Origin: Psettodes erumei
Lineage: Eukaryota > Chordata > Actinopteri > Pleuronectiformes > Psettodidae
Length of the DNA: 64,000 nt
NCBI GenBank assembly: GCA_016785225.1
Contig: JAFBJZ010000616.1
Location: forward strand, 372,001 to 436,000
Direction: 5' to 3'
The notes under the pieces are model-generated. The model searched no databases. It was not told the origin of the DNA and worked only from the letters and a program-made list of their open reading frames with translations. This document shows, piece after piece, positions 35,466-48,060 of the stretch (position 1 is its first letter; the number at the start of each line of letters is the position of its first letter). Made by a program: the position numbers and the translations under genes.

Positions 35466-38400
35466 ACGTGGTTGTAGCAGTATGTAAGAGGAAAAACCAG
35501 ACACAGGAAAGTTGGACAAGCAGAGTGGAGATTAAATTGCAATACAATAGATTCTTCTGCACTTTTCTCATACAAATCAATCTGACATCTCATTTATCTA
35601 ACTCTAGAGATGCTGTATTGACCCGCTGAATGTCCCACATTTGAATATGAATAAAAGAAATGATGCCAGCATTTTATCACCCCTGACTCTGACAAATGAT
35701 TTATGCATTCGGTGTGTCGAACAGAAGTTAGGGAGCGTCTCAAATGGTTGTGGAAGCAGGAATACTTCTTGGGCTGATCTGGAGATGGCAGTGTGTGATC
35801 TCTCGTGGCCTTATTCTGTCAGGACGCTCGTTGCTGTGCCCTGGGCCAGTCAAGCCAGCGTCTGTGCCTCTGTTTGTTTAAACCTTGTCTGAGACTTTCA
35901 CCACTTGGCTCTCACAAACTCCTGCTGCTATCAGAGCACACCGCCTCCCCCCCCGAGAGCTGGTGTAATCCATCCACCGCGCAAAACATCCCTGGCTCTG
36001 TCGTTCTTTCTGTCTGCGACACTGGTGAAGAGATGAAGGATGACACATGTGAGCTGTTAACTGTCCAGGCCACTTTGTCAGTCACCGTGTGCATCTGCAG
36101 CCTGTAGCTTTTAGAGTAATTGCTTTATAATGGCGAGTGAGTGTAAAAAAAATCGATAAGCTGCTGAAGGTTAGATGAGTGAGGTCATGTGCCCCAGGTT
36201 ATTATAACTTGTCAAGAGCAACATTCAAGATGAAAAGTGGTCCCTCAAGCATCTTGATGGAGAATGATTTGTTTTAAGTATTATTTTATGTATCGATTAA
36301 TCTGAATAATATATTTTTGATCAATAATTTAGTCTGTAATATGTAAAATATTGTGATGAATGCCCATCACAATTTCCCAATTCTTGAGATCACACCAAAA
36401 GCACAAATTCATGTCCTTGGACACTGCTGTTGTTATGGCTGAAAATCTTTCCAGTTTACCATTGTATGCAGATTATAACAATGGCCGATGTACTCTTAAT
36501 TTTCCAATGGATTTTTAGCTTTCTGGAGCCAAAAACAACAAATCAGGGCCCTAGATATCACTAAAGACACTGAGAAATGTGTGTAACGTTTCTCTAATTT
36601 TTGGTACACAGTGTAAGCATTCAGGGCCAAATATGACATTTCTGTTTACCTTTACATGTATTAAGTGAAATTATGTTGTGAGCAATGCTCTATGGACTTG
36701 AAAACAGCTAGTTAGCCGTATATGCTACCATTTCACCTCACATTAGAACAGATAAACAGTTTTAATTCACTCCATGCACGTTAGCTCTTGTAGTTTTGGT
36801 TTTGGTCACAGCATGCTTCTGTATATATATGGGAATCCAAGCTCGACAGTTTATTTGCTAAATTTTGATTGGATGGCTGAACTTTTCAATTTCACAATAA
36901 AAATAAAAAGGAACATATTTGAAAACAGAAAGCTGACATTGGGAGAAAAAGAGTTTCGTTGAAGTTTCACTGGAAGACTTTGGACTTCTGACCTCAGTAT
37001 TTCTAAAAGGATCATCATCCTATCCAAAGTTATTAATTTTTAGATGCTCGAGAACAGTGCAAAGCAGCAAATATTCAAATATGAGGAGCTTGAGCCAAGG
37101 GAATTGTTGGCATTTGATAAATGACTGAAGCAAGTGTTATTATTCCTATTGCTTGAGGAATCGATTGACTAATTGTTTCAAGCAGTAGATGAATGAATTG
37201 AGGTGCGTCTTTGCAGTCCCTAAATTTAATGTCTTCTTGCAGGAGTAAAGACTAAATATTTTTATAGCTTAGTCATGAACTGTGTCAGAATATTTTCCAG
37301 TTTCCAGATACAACATCATCTGCTTGCTATTCATAGGAGAGGTCTGTTTTGGCAGTGAGATAAAGAAAAAAACAACGCTTTTTTTAAAAGACCCTTTTCA
37401 ACTCTTCTGTTTGACTAAAATCTTACTTTTAAAACAAACATCTTGGATAAGAGCAGTTCAGCATGTTGTATGAATATCAAGTGGCAATCACAAAACAAGC
37501 ATAAATCCTCAGAGAGGTCACTTTAGAGTCTGTAGGCCTGGATCTTACATAATGTCTGCAACTGCAACTAAAACCCGATGTGCTTTGAGAAAGGCCATGT
37601 CTTGGCCTGCTGTCCCAGTCTGGATACCCCGTCTATGAATCTTGTCAGACAGAAGACGCACCGGCTGAGCCGCTGGCCATGCCGCCTCTGTAAATACTGC
37701 AGTGACTATGGAATGTCAGACAGAGATTCAGACCAAGAACAACACTGACTCTGAGTGCCGCCACCTCCCGTTTGTCTCATCCACCCCAAAAATAATACAT
37801 GAGAAGGATGCTGTTAATACCACAGGTGTTTGGGGCTCATCCAGCAGAGTATTTGTTTCCTGATCTGTTTGGGGTTCTGGATGGAAAACTACAGTGCTCT
37901 GAACAAACAGGGTCTTTGTCTCTGAGGCCACAGCCTGATTCTGGACAACATCTAGGTGCTAATAGAGCCAACCGATCCTTCAAAACCTTGCAGAGCCAGG
38001 CAGGCAATTCCAACTGATTACAACAATCACTGTGGTTTGTTTTAATGACTGGAAAAACATTGATCAGCTTTTGGTTACATAATGATTGAAGTAGGTACTT
38101 TTTTCTTGACATAGTACTGTATTATGCCATTTTAATAGATTTTTAAAGTATGTTAATTAGAGCCCGACTAATACATTGGCTCTGCTGGGATATCAGTTGA
38201 CATATTCTTTGAAAATCTAATTTGTCTTTGCTCTCTGGTGGATAAATGTAATTTAGAAGGTTTATAAACTTCTTCCAACTTGTCTTTGGCAGCTCTATTT
38301 CTCATTACTCAGTTAACATATGCATACAATAAATGTTGACATATGCCACTAGCCTGAAAAGTGTTTTACTGTCCTGTGGTTAAAAAAGTTTCAGAGTTTT

Positions 38401-38599
38401 GATATGTTGTGCCTGTAACCACACCCTGGGGTACAGCTGTGTTTCACTGCCACAAGGTGAGAAGATTTTTTTTTGTGTCAAGATTTTTAGGGGGTTGTTA
38501 ATTTACTCTGTCATTGTCAAATGTTCAGTTTATTGCATAGCTTAGATAACATTCTTAAAAGTAAATTAAAGGAATACTTGTATTGGATATAACATTTTT

Positions 38600-38990
38600 G
38601 TCGATTGCCTGGACCGAAAAGCAGACTCACAAACACACGTAGGTGAAAGGAAAAATATTTGATTAAACTTACAAGGTTCCTAAAAGGCAGACTAGCATGA
38701 AAAAAGGACAACAGCAATGAAGCTAAAATCCTCAGAAATGCAGCAAAACCAAGACAAACTGGGGAGTAACACAGGAACTGCAGGAACACTGGGACATGGG
38801 ACTGGGAACGAACTGACAAAGGACTAGGGTAAAGACAGAGACTTAAATATATGGGGAAGGCAGGGATTATTGGGCACAGGTGGAAAATATGAGGGTGAGG
38901 CAGACAATCACAGTGCCAGGAAAAATACAAAGACAAGAAAAGACAAGCAACCATAACACACACTAGGTGGGAAACACAAAAGAGGGGAAA
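38600..38990. repeat. Dispersed repeat copy related to the one at 20830-21175
   Basis: It contains GGGAACGAACTGACAAAGGA, GACTTAAATATATGGGGAAG, GGGCACAGGTGG and CACACACTAGG in the same order as the first copy, with a different left part (AGCAGACTCACAAACACAC, then GTTCCTAAAAGGCAGACTAG). It is non-coding. I recall such sequence as frequent in fish; the class is undetermined. Confidence 0.5.
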
Positions 38991-40299
38991 CTGAACAGAA
39001 AATGTCCAAGCATAATTCCCAGTTTATAATCAATTAAGGATTTTCTGTTTTTCTCTGAAGTCAACAATATGGTATTTTTTTTTTTTTAAAAAGGCTTTCA
39101 CACAAGGAATTCATTTTGTCAAAATCCCTGTGTCTCACAGCTCACAATAAGTACAGTTTCCTTCAGGCATTTTGAAGTGAACAAAACAAATTGGTTCAGA
39201 GGGAAATTAATACTAGTGTTTGAAGTAAGAGATGAAGCACATGCAGACAGACAGCACAGTGGCTCAGCTATCAAAGAAGAGCAAATCCTTTTGAGCCGCC
39301 CCTCCAAATACCACCCAAGTCACAATACCACCCAGCTTGAAAGAAAGAAAATTCATCATCGGTCCCAGCCCGAGATGATGCCTCTGTGTTTTGTCCCAGA
39401 GCTCGACGCAGTTTTCACTCTCTAAAATTTATGGCACCGTGTCTGTCGGTTGTGTATTTGACCCCCGGGAGAGGAAGTAGCTCAGTGTGTCTGCCCTACA
39501 TGCCCTTGCTGGTCTGCGGCTGACCTCAGCACTGCTCTTAATCTCAATGGGATGACAGAACTGCTGAGGAATTTCTCTGCTCTGTGCCTAGACCAAGCTG
39601 TCAAGATACTGGCTTTTAGCTTCAGCACGTTCCTCTGTTACGTCCCTGCTGGCTCTCACGTGGCTCGGCTTTGTTGAAATATGACCTTTAAATACCAAAC
39701 CCTGCCCTTAGTAACCTCTCCAAACACTCCCTCCCAACATGCAGATCCCTGCAGAAAATGTCTCTCCCTGCCATGGTATGTCCAGTGTAGACTGTAGGCA
39801 AATGGCTGAGCCCATCCCTTCCTCACCTTACCCACCTGTACGCTGGGTTGTGTTTGTTGAGGCCAAATGAAAGGTGCCAGGCTGCCTGTTTTTTTCTTCT
39901 TGGTCATTGCCAACCTGCTCTGTGCTTGTGTAAGGCTAACGAGAGACTCCGTCCAGATGTTCGTGCGGAGCTCCACAGCTGAGCAAACAGTCAATGTCTT
40001 CTCTACAGCATGACATGTTTAAAATGACATGCTGGTTTAAAAAAAGGAGAAGGCCAGCTGAGTTCTGAGGAAGAGTGTCAGGCCAACTACTGGTCACCTG
40101 ATCAGCGTCTCGAGGGTGTAATGGTAACAATGAATTCCTGTCCCATCCTTCATTTTTTGGTATTCTTTGGTTGGTAAGGACTTTATTTTGTTTTCTTTTC
40201 CAATACGCATGGACATTCATAATCCACAGTGGATGAATCTGAATGACCTTCTGGCTTTTCTAGTGGTCAAAATAAGGTCAAAATTTTAGACTGTTCGAT

Positions 40300-40410
40300 A
40301 CTCGTGGTATATAGTGTGACCAAATGCCTGTGAAACTAATGACATTCACAACAGATTCAGCCGTGGTTTGTGCTAATCAGCAGCTGTTAACATGCTAACA
40401 AGCTAAATAA
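40300..40410 (+). repeat. Teleost dispersed repeat fragment
   Basis: CCTGTGAAACTAATGACATT, GTGCTAATCAGCAGCTGTTA and ACATGCTAACAAGCTAAA follow the order of a common fish repeat (CTAATGACATTCCCATCAGC, TTAGCATGCTAACACGCTAA in memory). It is related to the fragment at 23270-23470. Confidence 0.5.
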
Positions 40411-41587
40411 AGCAAACTATGGGAGCAGATCTTTCCAGTACAGATATGCTGTGCTGAAATAGTCATTGTCTGTAAATATTGTCTAGAAATTTCCTAGACA
40501 GACAGGAATGGAGTCGACTAAATCGGAGTTGGGGGGATTTTCCAGACATTTTCAACAACAGAGACAATCTATTCTGGCAGGGAAGCACCTTGGCAACCTC
40601 CAACGTAAACCATTTCAATTGGGCTTAATATCCCTGGTCCACTGCTCTCTGAGGCTGACACTGAGCTCTGAGTCTCTGTAAATATACCAACATCTGTACA
40701 TTCAACAGCGTATACATTGTCTGGAGTCGGCATGTTTTCCAGTGCATCATTCAAAATTGCCTCATGATATAAAAAACTTTTATTTTTTGATGGAGGGATT
40801 CTTCCAAGGCAAAAACATCTTTGAATCAGATGACCAACTCCAGAGTGACTACAACCTGCACATGTTTGGTGCCTCTCCTGTCACTCTTTTGTTGTTTGAA
40901 TCAGTCCCATGCTTGCTGCGCAAACACATTTGTCTTTGGAAAAACATCTATGAAACACTTGCTGGAGATATTCGCTTGTGGCTGTGTCAGTCCCTCAACT
41001 CAGACAAAATACCAGTGCTCTGAAAAGTGCATGTCTTCTTAGACAATCCCACTGTGGACCTTGAATGAAGATGACGCTGTGAATTCCGGGCCAGCAGCCG
41101 AGGGAATGCTCCCTTTTTTTCTGTGTGTGAAGCCAGGGAGGACGGAGCGAGAAAGGCTTCCATTCATCATGCTTTGGCTGCGTTTTAGTAGATATGGCAA
41201 GACTGTATAAGATCCTGCGGGTTTGTGTCTTCACAGAGGTCTGTCAGCAAACATGCCGCCAGTGTCTGCCTGCAGGCCTGTTTGTCTCTGAGGCCACGAT
41301 CTGCACGTGTCGCTCAAAGTAAAGCTCCTCTATTCAACAGGACAAGGACAGAAATACAGATTCAATCCAGCAGAATGCTGAGACATTTTGTATGAGCCAC
41401 TTTTGTCCAGCTTGGATACAGGTTTTGAAATCATTCAAAGATTTTATTTTGTTTAATGGTCCTTGGCATATTTGTAATAAAACATGGAGAAACTTTGAGA
41501 AAATGTATTCAACTGTTACAGTTTTTGACTTTGGTTTTGGATTCAAAAGAAAAAGGACATTTTATGATAAACTCACTCCTCACTCTC

Positions 41588-41593
41588 TTTATT
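41588..41593 (-). terminator. Possible loxl5b polyadenylation signal (AATAAA on the minus strand)
   Basis: A hexamer about 0.9 kb past the loxl5b stop; another lies near 41443. These would give a 3' UTR of 0.9-1.05 kb. Chosen by position only. Confidence 0.3.
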
Positions 41594-42495
41594 CTATTAA
41601 ATCTAAAAGAATAAGATACGTTTTCAACAATGTTCAAGGAATATTAACAGTTTTACATTACAGTTATCAACATTTTCCATGGACTCAGTTACACAGAAGC
41701 ACACATTTACATAAACATACTCTGACACACTACACTTACTATTTGAGATTTAGGACCACTGTGTGATTAAAGGATTGAAGTCTGGTTATATATTTATGTT
41801 TTTCTTACAAATCCCCTGAAAATACCAAAAGTTGATTCTACTAACAAGTATCCTCTGTGTATCAGAGACCTGATGCATCTTATTCCACGTTAATGAGCCT
41901 GTTGCACTGGGTGACACAAACATGGGCAATGTATAACAGTAAATCATTGTCGGTTTCACTTGCACATCCAAATCTCCAGCTGTGAAACAATTTTTTCTAT
42001 AAATCTGTGACTTTTTTAAATAAAAAAAGATGTACATCTCTAGTGGGAACCTGTGACTCACAAGCTGACTATGAAGCTTTGGTCTTTTCATGAGATTTGT
42101 TACCAAAAACAAAAATATATACCTTCTCCTTTAAATAAAGCTTGTAATGGCGTGCATTTAAAAATAAAACCAACAGAGAAACAAAGGCAACACATTTCAA
42201 GCCACAAACCAGCATTCAAGAAGTTAAAAAAAATGTAACAAATCATGGCACATATGAAATCCATCGTCCAGTAATTCTGCCAATCTCACTAGTTTAATTT
42301 ACAAAACTGATGTAAACTTTTGCATTTAAGACCAAAAGGTTGAACACAGGACACTAAGGCAGGAAGGCAGTGCAGAATTACAGCTTGTATTAACCTCTTT
42401 ATCAATTGCACTTTTTGTTACTCAGCATGTTGGTGTTGCTGTAACATGTGGGGAGAGGTGTTTGCTGCAAAACCCTGCACGAGGAAACGTAGAAT

Positions 42496-45400
42496 TCAAC
42501 CCCTGAGAACAGAAAGTAAAACAATATGAAAATACAGACAATCAACATGGACACACATGTCGGCCCTTATTAGGAATCTTGTAACTGCCTTCAGACTGTT
42601 TTGATATATTTTCATAATATATTCATATTCCCTGTCTCTTGCTAAAGAAAAACCTGTAGCTCCAGACAATCTGCTTTTCTCATGACAATGCATTTTCCAG
42701 CTAATCAAACCGTTGAAACCATGATTTATTTATTTTAAGACTTTGGATAATTCTCTGAATGAATCACCAAATTTGGAGATATAAAGTTTTCTTTATACAG
42801 TAATTAATTGCAAGTTTGTTTTTTATAAATGTGTTGAAATTATTTTAAGTGAAAATAAAACATGCAGAGTTTGTGTTGAAGGACACTCTCTTACAGTACC
42901 TTGTTACTCGACAGTTGCGTGTCTGAACATAAACTCCTGTGTAAGTGATATCACATCTCACGATGTTGTTGGTGAAGTCCGACTCCAGGACGTGGAAATC
43001 GGGATTCACAGTAACCTAAAGAAATCATAAATAAGACGAGTGTGAGCGGCTCTACAGGCAGGTTTGTGAAATAAATCTCAAGGTTGTGAAATAAAACCCA
43101 TGAAGGGCTGATGTGATGCAGCCGAACAGTTGATATGAAGTCGCGTGTTTGTTACCTTCAAGATATAATTTCCTGGAGGTACATCGGTGATGTCGATCCA
43201 CTGACAGTCAATGTTGGCAGCGTAGACGTCATGGCATCCTGGGCTCAGTCCCTGAAACAAAACCCCCAAACCCCCACCCCAGTGTGGTTTAAAGCTTTGA
43301 CTCAGGCTCTTCAGATGACTTTGACTACTATTTTCCTACAAGTGCTGCAAATGCAGCAGATTTGAGTTTAAGTTATACAAACAGTTCTTGGAAGCGAAGC
43401 TGTTACAAGAAACCAGCGCAAAGCCAGAATCACAGAGCCCAGACAACAGATATAATAAATATTCCCATGTCTTCAGGATGTTTTTTTTCTCATTGGCATA
43501 AATCAGAGTTTTAGTTAGAAAAACATTTCTCAGAAGTGGATCTGGAGGATTTGAAAAAAAAAACCTACATCTGTGCATCTCTGCCTTCCAACTCAGCCTT
43601 TGGTGTTTTATATTTTCTACAGGATGAGTAAATGTTTTCACACATAACAGGAGAAATTCTAATCTATGGCAGACAAAATGATGCAAAATGGTGACTTTTG
43701 CTTATAGACTATATTTAAATTTAACTTGCTGAATTATTGAAAAGTCCTAAACGCTTATATTTTTGTCTTGCCTACCGTGTGTATAGGATTCTTGACTTGG
43801 CTCTCCACTAATTTTACAAGGCTGTAAACTCAGTTATATAATGTCTTCTGTGGATCCAAAAGAGCTTTGTCAAGTCAGTTGGAGAAAATGACTCACTTGA
43901 ATAATCTCTTTTCAGGCTTGACAAGACATCAAATAGAACAGAAACCTGAGAGTTTAAAGTAAAAAGAAAGCAGATATTTTCTAAGTAAAGAGGGTGTAGT
44001 GTAGGATCCAGTCTTTTCTGGGTTTGACCAATCCTTGGGTCTGGTATTCAAAACATCAGAGCCCTCTGTTGCTGAGGTACTGATTTTGAAAACTGTACAA
44101 AATTCTATCACTCACAATTTAACAAGGTTTTGATTGCTAAAGAATTTGACTCTGCCCTTCTTACTGCAACATTGCCTCAGTACATTACAGCTCCTCTCAG
44201 ATTTAAAACTGCTGTAGCAGACCTCAAGACTTGACTAATTGTAGATATGCGAAACCCTGATCCAGGACAGTTTCTGATCGTGTGACTGTTGGAATAACAG
44301 TGTTGGTTGTGTGACCTCATATACAAAACAGACCTCAGTGACAAACATAGTTGATTTGACACTGACTTCACACACCTGGGGTTGTACATTACCTGTGTAT
44401 GAGATGTACAAGCATAGCGCCGCCTGAATCCTGGGTCACAGCCAGTGTCCTCGAGGCAGAAACTGGCCTTGTGTCCCTCGGCTACTTTACGTCCAGTGAC
44501 GGTGTCCAGCAGGTCGTAGTTACTGAAGGCGTCCATGCTGTGGTAGTGCCTGAGGGTGTGGAGGAGACAGATTAGAATAAGAACTGTTCTTTCTCGTGGC
44601 TGGGTTCAGGAATGCCTTTAAGGCCACAGCTTTATTGTCTTAACTGAAATATGAGGATGTGGTGTTTTCTGGCTTCTACTATCAGCTCTGAATGCAGCCC
44701 CATTAATCACAACACAATCAAATGATTTTACGTGGTCTCATATCACATCAGGCTGTGTAAACTCACTGGTGACAGCTGTGCCAGTCCCACTGATGTCTGG
44801 GCTTGACGGGAAGGAAATCCGTGGTGCCTTGGTTCTTGACTTTCTGGGGGAACCGCAGGAGGACTCTGAAGTCAATGTCTCGCACAGCGGGTCCGTAAGC
44901 TGACCTTGGATGGATCACAGGGGAAAGGGGCATAAGTTGCATTGGAAAGTGCTACTGGCTGAGCTCCCAGGGCCCAGTCTTCTTAAAAGTAACGGTGCGC
45001 AAAGAGTTTGTTCCACTGTGCTTAATGCTTTTGGGAAAACCAACCCAGAACATTTATGTCTTGGCAGGACATCATGTTGGAGAATCACTGCTCCATAATA
45101 AGATCAAAACAGTTTTTGTAACTCTATCAACAGAACAGTTATCCTAACACATTCAGAGCTATGCAGAGATAATTGAAAGCTATTCTCAAACAACAAAAAA
45201 ATACTGGCCTCAAACAAGGAAAATTAACCTTCGCGTGTAACATAGGCGTGTGTCTGCTTCAGTGTCTACGTGCTGCTATGTGCGTACTGAAGAAATGAAT
45301 CACTTTTGGCACCCCAGATTACCTGGCCAGACAGTTCTCCTCAGCTGCACAGCGGAGCGCGTACATCTGCATGCGCTGGACGTAAGCACCTGCTTGGATG

Positions 45401-46731
45401 GCATATGGGTCTGGCACAAGGTCTGGCAATCCTGGAAAAAATTAGAGACAACCCACCTCCATTTTTCAAATGTTATTTTCCCATTTTTGTTATCCTGATA
45501 TCTTAATGTTGCCAGTTTTTGTATGCTGAGAACAATCCCACGAATTAGACGCTGTCCAGGCTGTTTGTGTTTGTTGTCATATTCCAACATTTTGACATTC
45601 CTGAGCTGAGCTTTCTTTCTTTTCTCTTAAATAGAATGTGCAAATGCTATTCAAAATGTTCATAAACAGCTGCTTTGAAATGTAATTTCCATGCATCTGT
45701 CTCAGTCTGCAGACTGAGGAGGTTTTATCTTAATTGATTATTTGGGCCTATTCGACCATCTTTGTGGTATATGGTCATTAAATTCAATTAACAAACTTAA
45801 ATGCATTCAAGGTGATTAGTACACTTAACTTACCATTTTGGAAATATCTTGTTCCGTGTCCTGTGCCAGGCGGACGGCGCGTGCGGGCCCCTGACCTCCC
45901 TCTTGTGGGATATATGTTGTAGAAAACAGAATTCCTGTGGTTTTTAAATGGGTTTCGGGGATCGTCGTTAAGCATGTCTTCTCCATTTGAGGTCGCCTCG
46001 TTTGAAACATCCTCTGTAAGGCCAGGAAACAGAACAGGGGCTTCGGATTCTCTTCCTGAATTCGACATGGAGAGGTCTGTCTGCGCGGGTTGCCTGGAGA
46101 CAGACACTGCTTGTGGCACCGCGCGTAACTGCTGGTATTGCGCACCGGGCCCCGGCTCTCCTCCTCTGGTGTGCGGTGCAGTAGCATCCACACTAACGGC
46201 TCCTCTTCTGCCTGCGAAATCTGTGGGACTCCTCTGCGCAGCGGGGTTGATACTGTTTGTGTATTCACGGTTATTACGTTGTGCGCTCGAATAACTCACA
46301 GCTCCTGTTCCAAAAGGCCGCTCGAGCTGCTGCTGCTGCTGCTGGCTGGTCCCTGACGCACGAGCATTTACAGGCACAAACTGTCTAACATCATGACCAG
46401 GAACGAAAGGTCCTGGTTCTGTACCGTAATCAGTCCTGAACTGTCTGGACTCACCCTGTCCGGCTCTTACAGGTGTCGCTCCTCTGTGCGCCCCCGGCAT
46501 TTGGCTCCTGGTGCCGTCTCTCCTACTGCTGACATAAACCCTCGACTGGCTTCTTGATCGAAAAGGAGCCTGGTATTCAGATCCAGTGCTCATTAAACTA
46601 TAAACCTGTCCGTTGGTCTCCCACTGGATCCGGTGCCGCCAGGGGCCAGCTGTGCGCTGCTGCTGCTGCCCAAAGATGAGGGGAAGTAGTCCTTGGAAAA
46701 AGCATAAAAATAAAAATGAGCATTTTGCCAT
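42496..46731 (-). CDS. loxl5b: Lysyl oxidase family protein (LOXL5-like), complete, seven coding exons, 506 aa
   Basis: A secreted copper amine oxidase that converts lysines of collagen and elastin to aldehydes for cross-linking in the extracellular matrix. Exons: 46731-45834, 45431-45323, 44904-44767, 44549-44393, 43251-43156, 43015-42900 and 42502-42496, all in phase, 1521 nt. The start is in a good context (GCCATGG). Seen: signal peptide (about 1-21), WRHRIQWETNGQVYSL, an Arg/Gln-rich propeptide, then MLNDDPRNPFK (253-263), matching the BMP1 cleavage site of LOX (MVG/DDPYNPYK). The catalytic domain has WHSCHQHYH with copper ligands H381, H383 and H385, and both cofactor residues K409 (EGHK) and Y444 (HDVY). 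There are no SRCR domains, so it is not LOXL2-4. The short propeptide without the long LOXL1 proline region, and the 19p-type neighbours, favour LOXL5; lox or loxl1 remain possible. The last exon adds only RG-stop and is the least certain part. Confidence 0.92.
42845..43015 (-). other. loxl5b: Read-through alternative 3' end of loxl5b in exon 6
   Basis: If the donor after CRVT-AG (GTACTG at 42894-42899, weak) is not used, the frame runs on for 18 codons (YCKRVSFNTNSACFIFT) to a TAA at 42845-42847. Tandem AATAAA copies lie further on, near 42724-42731. This would give a carboxy end unlike other lysyl oxidases; the spliced form is preferred. Confidence 0.3.
45834..46731 (-). CDS. loxl5b: loxl5b exon 1: signal peptide and propeptide
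   Basis: This exon encodes 299 residues plus one base. The signal peptide is followed by QQQQ and a second glutamine run at residues 130-135, encoded by a pure CAG repeat (46329-46346). YxxY motifs near 271-274 (YNIY) correspond to the tyrosine-rich stretch of LOX just after the BMP1-type site. The donor is GTAAGT (45828-45833). Confidence 0.92.
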
Positions 46732-47589
46732 GGCAGTAAAAAGAAATGAAAGTTAAATCCTTCCAGCAAGTCAATGAGATGTCAATTTATGACATGTATC
46801 GCGCCTGCAGATATTTCTTTGTGGAAAGAGGATGAAAAGCAGGAGTGCGCTCTCAGTTCCAGCTCTTGCACAGAACAACATATCAGTTCACAGGCGGACT
46901 GAAATGGAGAGGAGAGGGGGGCTGGAGCCTTTTTTTCCTGCTCATTTATCGAATTCGGGCCAGTTACATGCGTAAAGTCAAACTTTCTTGCAATAAAAGT
47001 TAACCCATACCTCTCCGTGGTTTAGTCTCGTTACACAAGACTTACACAAGGAGGTTTGCTGAGTAAACTTTACGCATGGGTGTCATGTAAAGTCATCTGA
47101 AAGTTACCGTTCAGCTAGTTAATTTCAACAACCAGTCCGTACAAAAAAAGAAGTTCATTTGTTTTGAAAATTACTTTCACATTAATCTTTCACAGAAAAT
47201 GAACTCAAGTGCAAAAGTATTAAGCTTTAATGGGAATTATTGGTGTATTAAACTGTTAATGACATCTCAGTGCTGTCAGTTATTTCCTTATGATTCGCGA
47301 GCGAACTGAACGATCAGTTTATCAGGATTAATTAATTCATAGTGTATCTGATAGTAGTTTTGAACCAGATCTACTTAACTCTGTATGGCCTCGTGTCCTT
47401 GTGCAGGACTTAACATCCACCACAAGGTGGCAGGCTGCCTCCATGTCAACATCCTGCAGAACCTGTGGCTCTTCCGGTTGTCATCTGGTTGTCACTCCTA
47501 AGAGAACCAAGGTTCCATTACAAAAAGTAGGAACTATTCATTATGTGGAAAAAAGTTAGTGGGGTTTATTGTGATTAAGGCATTAATGC

Positions 47590-48060
47590 CATTACTGCCA
47601 ATAAAGCCACTGTTGTTGCTGGTTGAGGTTGAGCTACGTTATATACTGCTGAAGCAGTTTAATCACCTACATAACCCACAACTTCATAAAGACATACTGT
47701 ACTATACTATGTGTACTGTAATGTATTCAAAATAGGGTTTTTTGTTTTTTATTTTACATCACTTAAATGCTTCACTGTGTTTGACTGCACTAGAGCAATG
47801 AAAGTAGAATAGAAACTACAAAAATACTTTGCATTTAAAAGAGGTCGGACAACAGATTTTTTTTTTCTTTCACTTTTCACTTTTTCACTCAAAAATAAGA
47901 CTTTAAGGAGTCACAGTAAAATTACTTTTGTGTAGTACAATGTAAAAACAGAAGTGGAATACAAGTATAAAGTATAGAACTACTAGGGAATATAACTATT
48001 CAATACTCCACATTAAAAGCACTTCACATAATGTATTAAAACTGGGAAATGTATTAAAAT
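47590..48060 (+). repeat. Dispersed repeat copy (AAGTA-rich family)
   Basis: TTGTTGCTGGTTGAGGTTGA, GCTACGTTATATACTGCTGA and CAGTTTAATCACCTACATAA match the middle part of the family as I recall it, followed by GTGGAATACAAGTATAAAGT at the end. It is degenerate and non-coding. Confidence 0.6.

Larger units (their letters stand above)
35470..41400. other. Intergenic stretch between the PRR16/INSYN1-like gene and loxl5b
   Basis: Two convergent transcription units end on either side. No frame in it shows a recognisable domain; the 148-codon minus frame at 38517-38963 lies inside a dispersed repeat. Repeat fragments are at 38600-38990 and 40300-40410. Remaining DNA is AT-rich and unremarkable. Confidence 0.65.

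Noticed and set aside
38517..38963. 148-codon minus-strand open frame
   Set aside because: It lies within a dispersed repeat shared with 20830-21175 and has no recognisable domain.
39455..39540. GTAGCTCAGTGTG resembling a tRNA A box, possible SINE head
   Set aside because: No B box at the expected distance and no tail structure.
41392..41766. 124-codon plus-strand open frame
   Set aside because: It falls in the likely loxl5b 3' UTR region on the opposite strand, has no family features, and composition matches AT-rich non-coding DNA.
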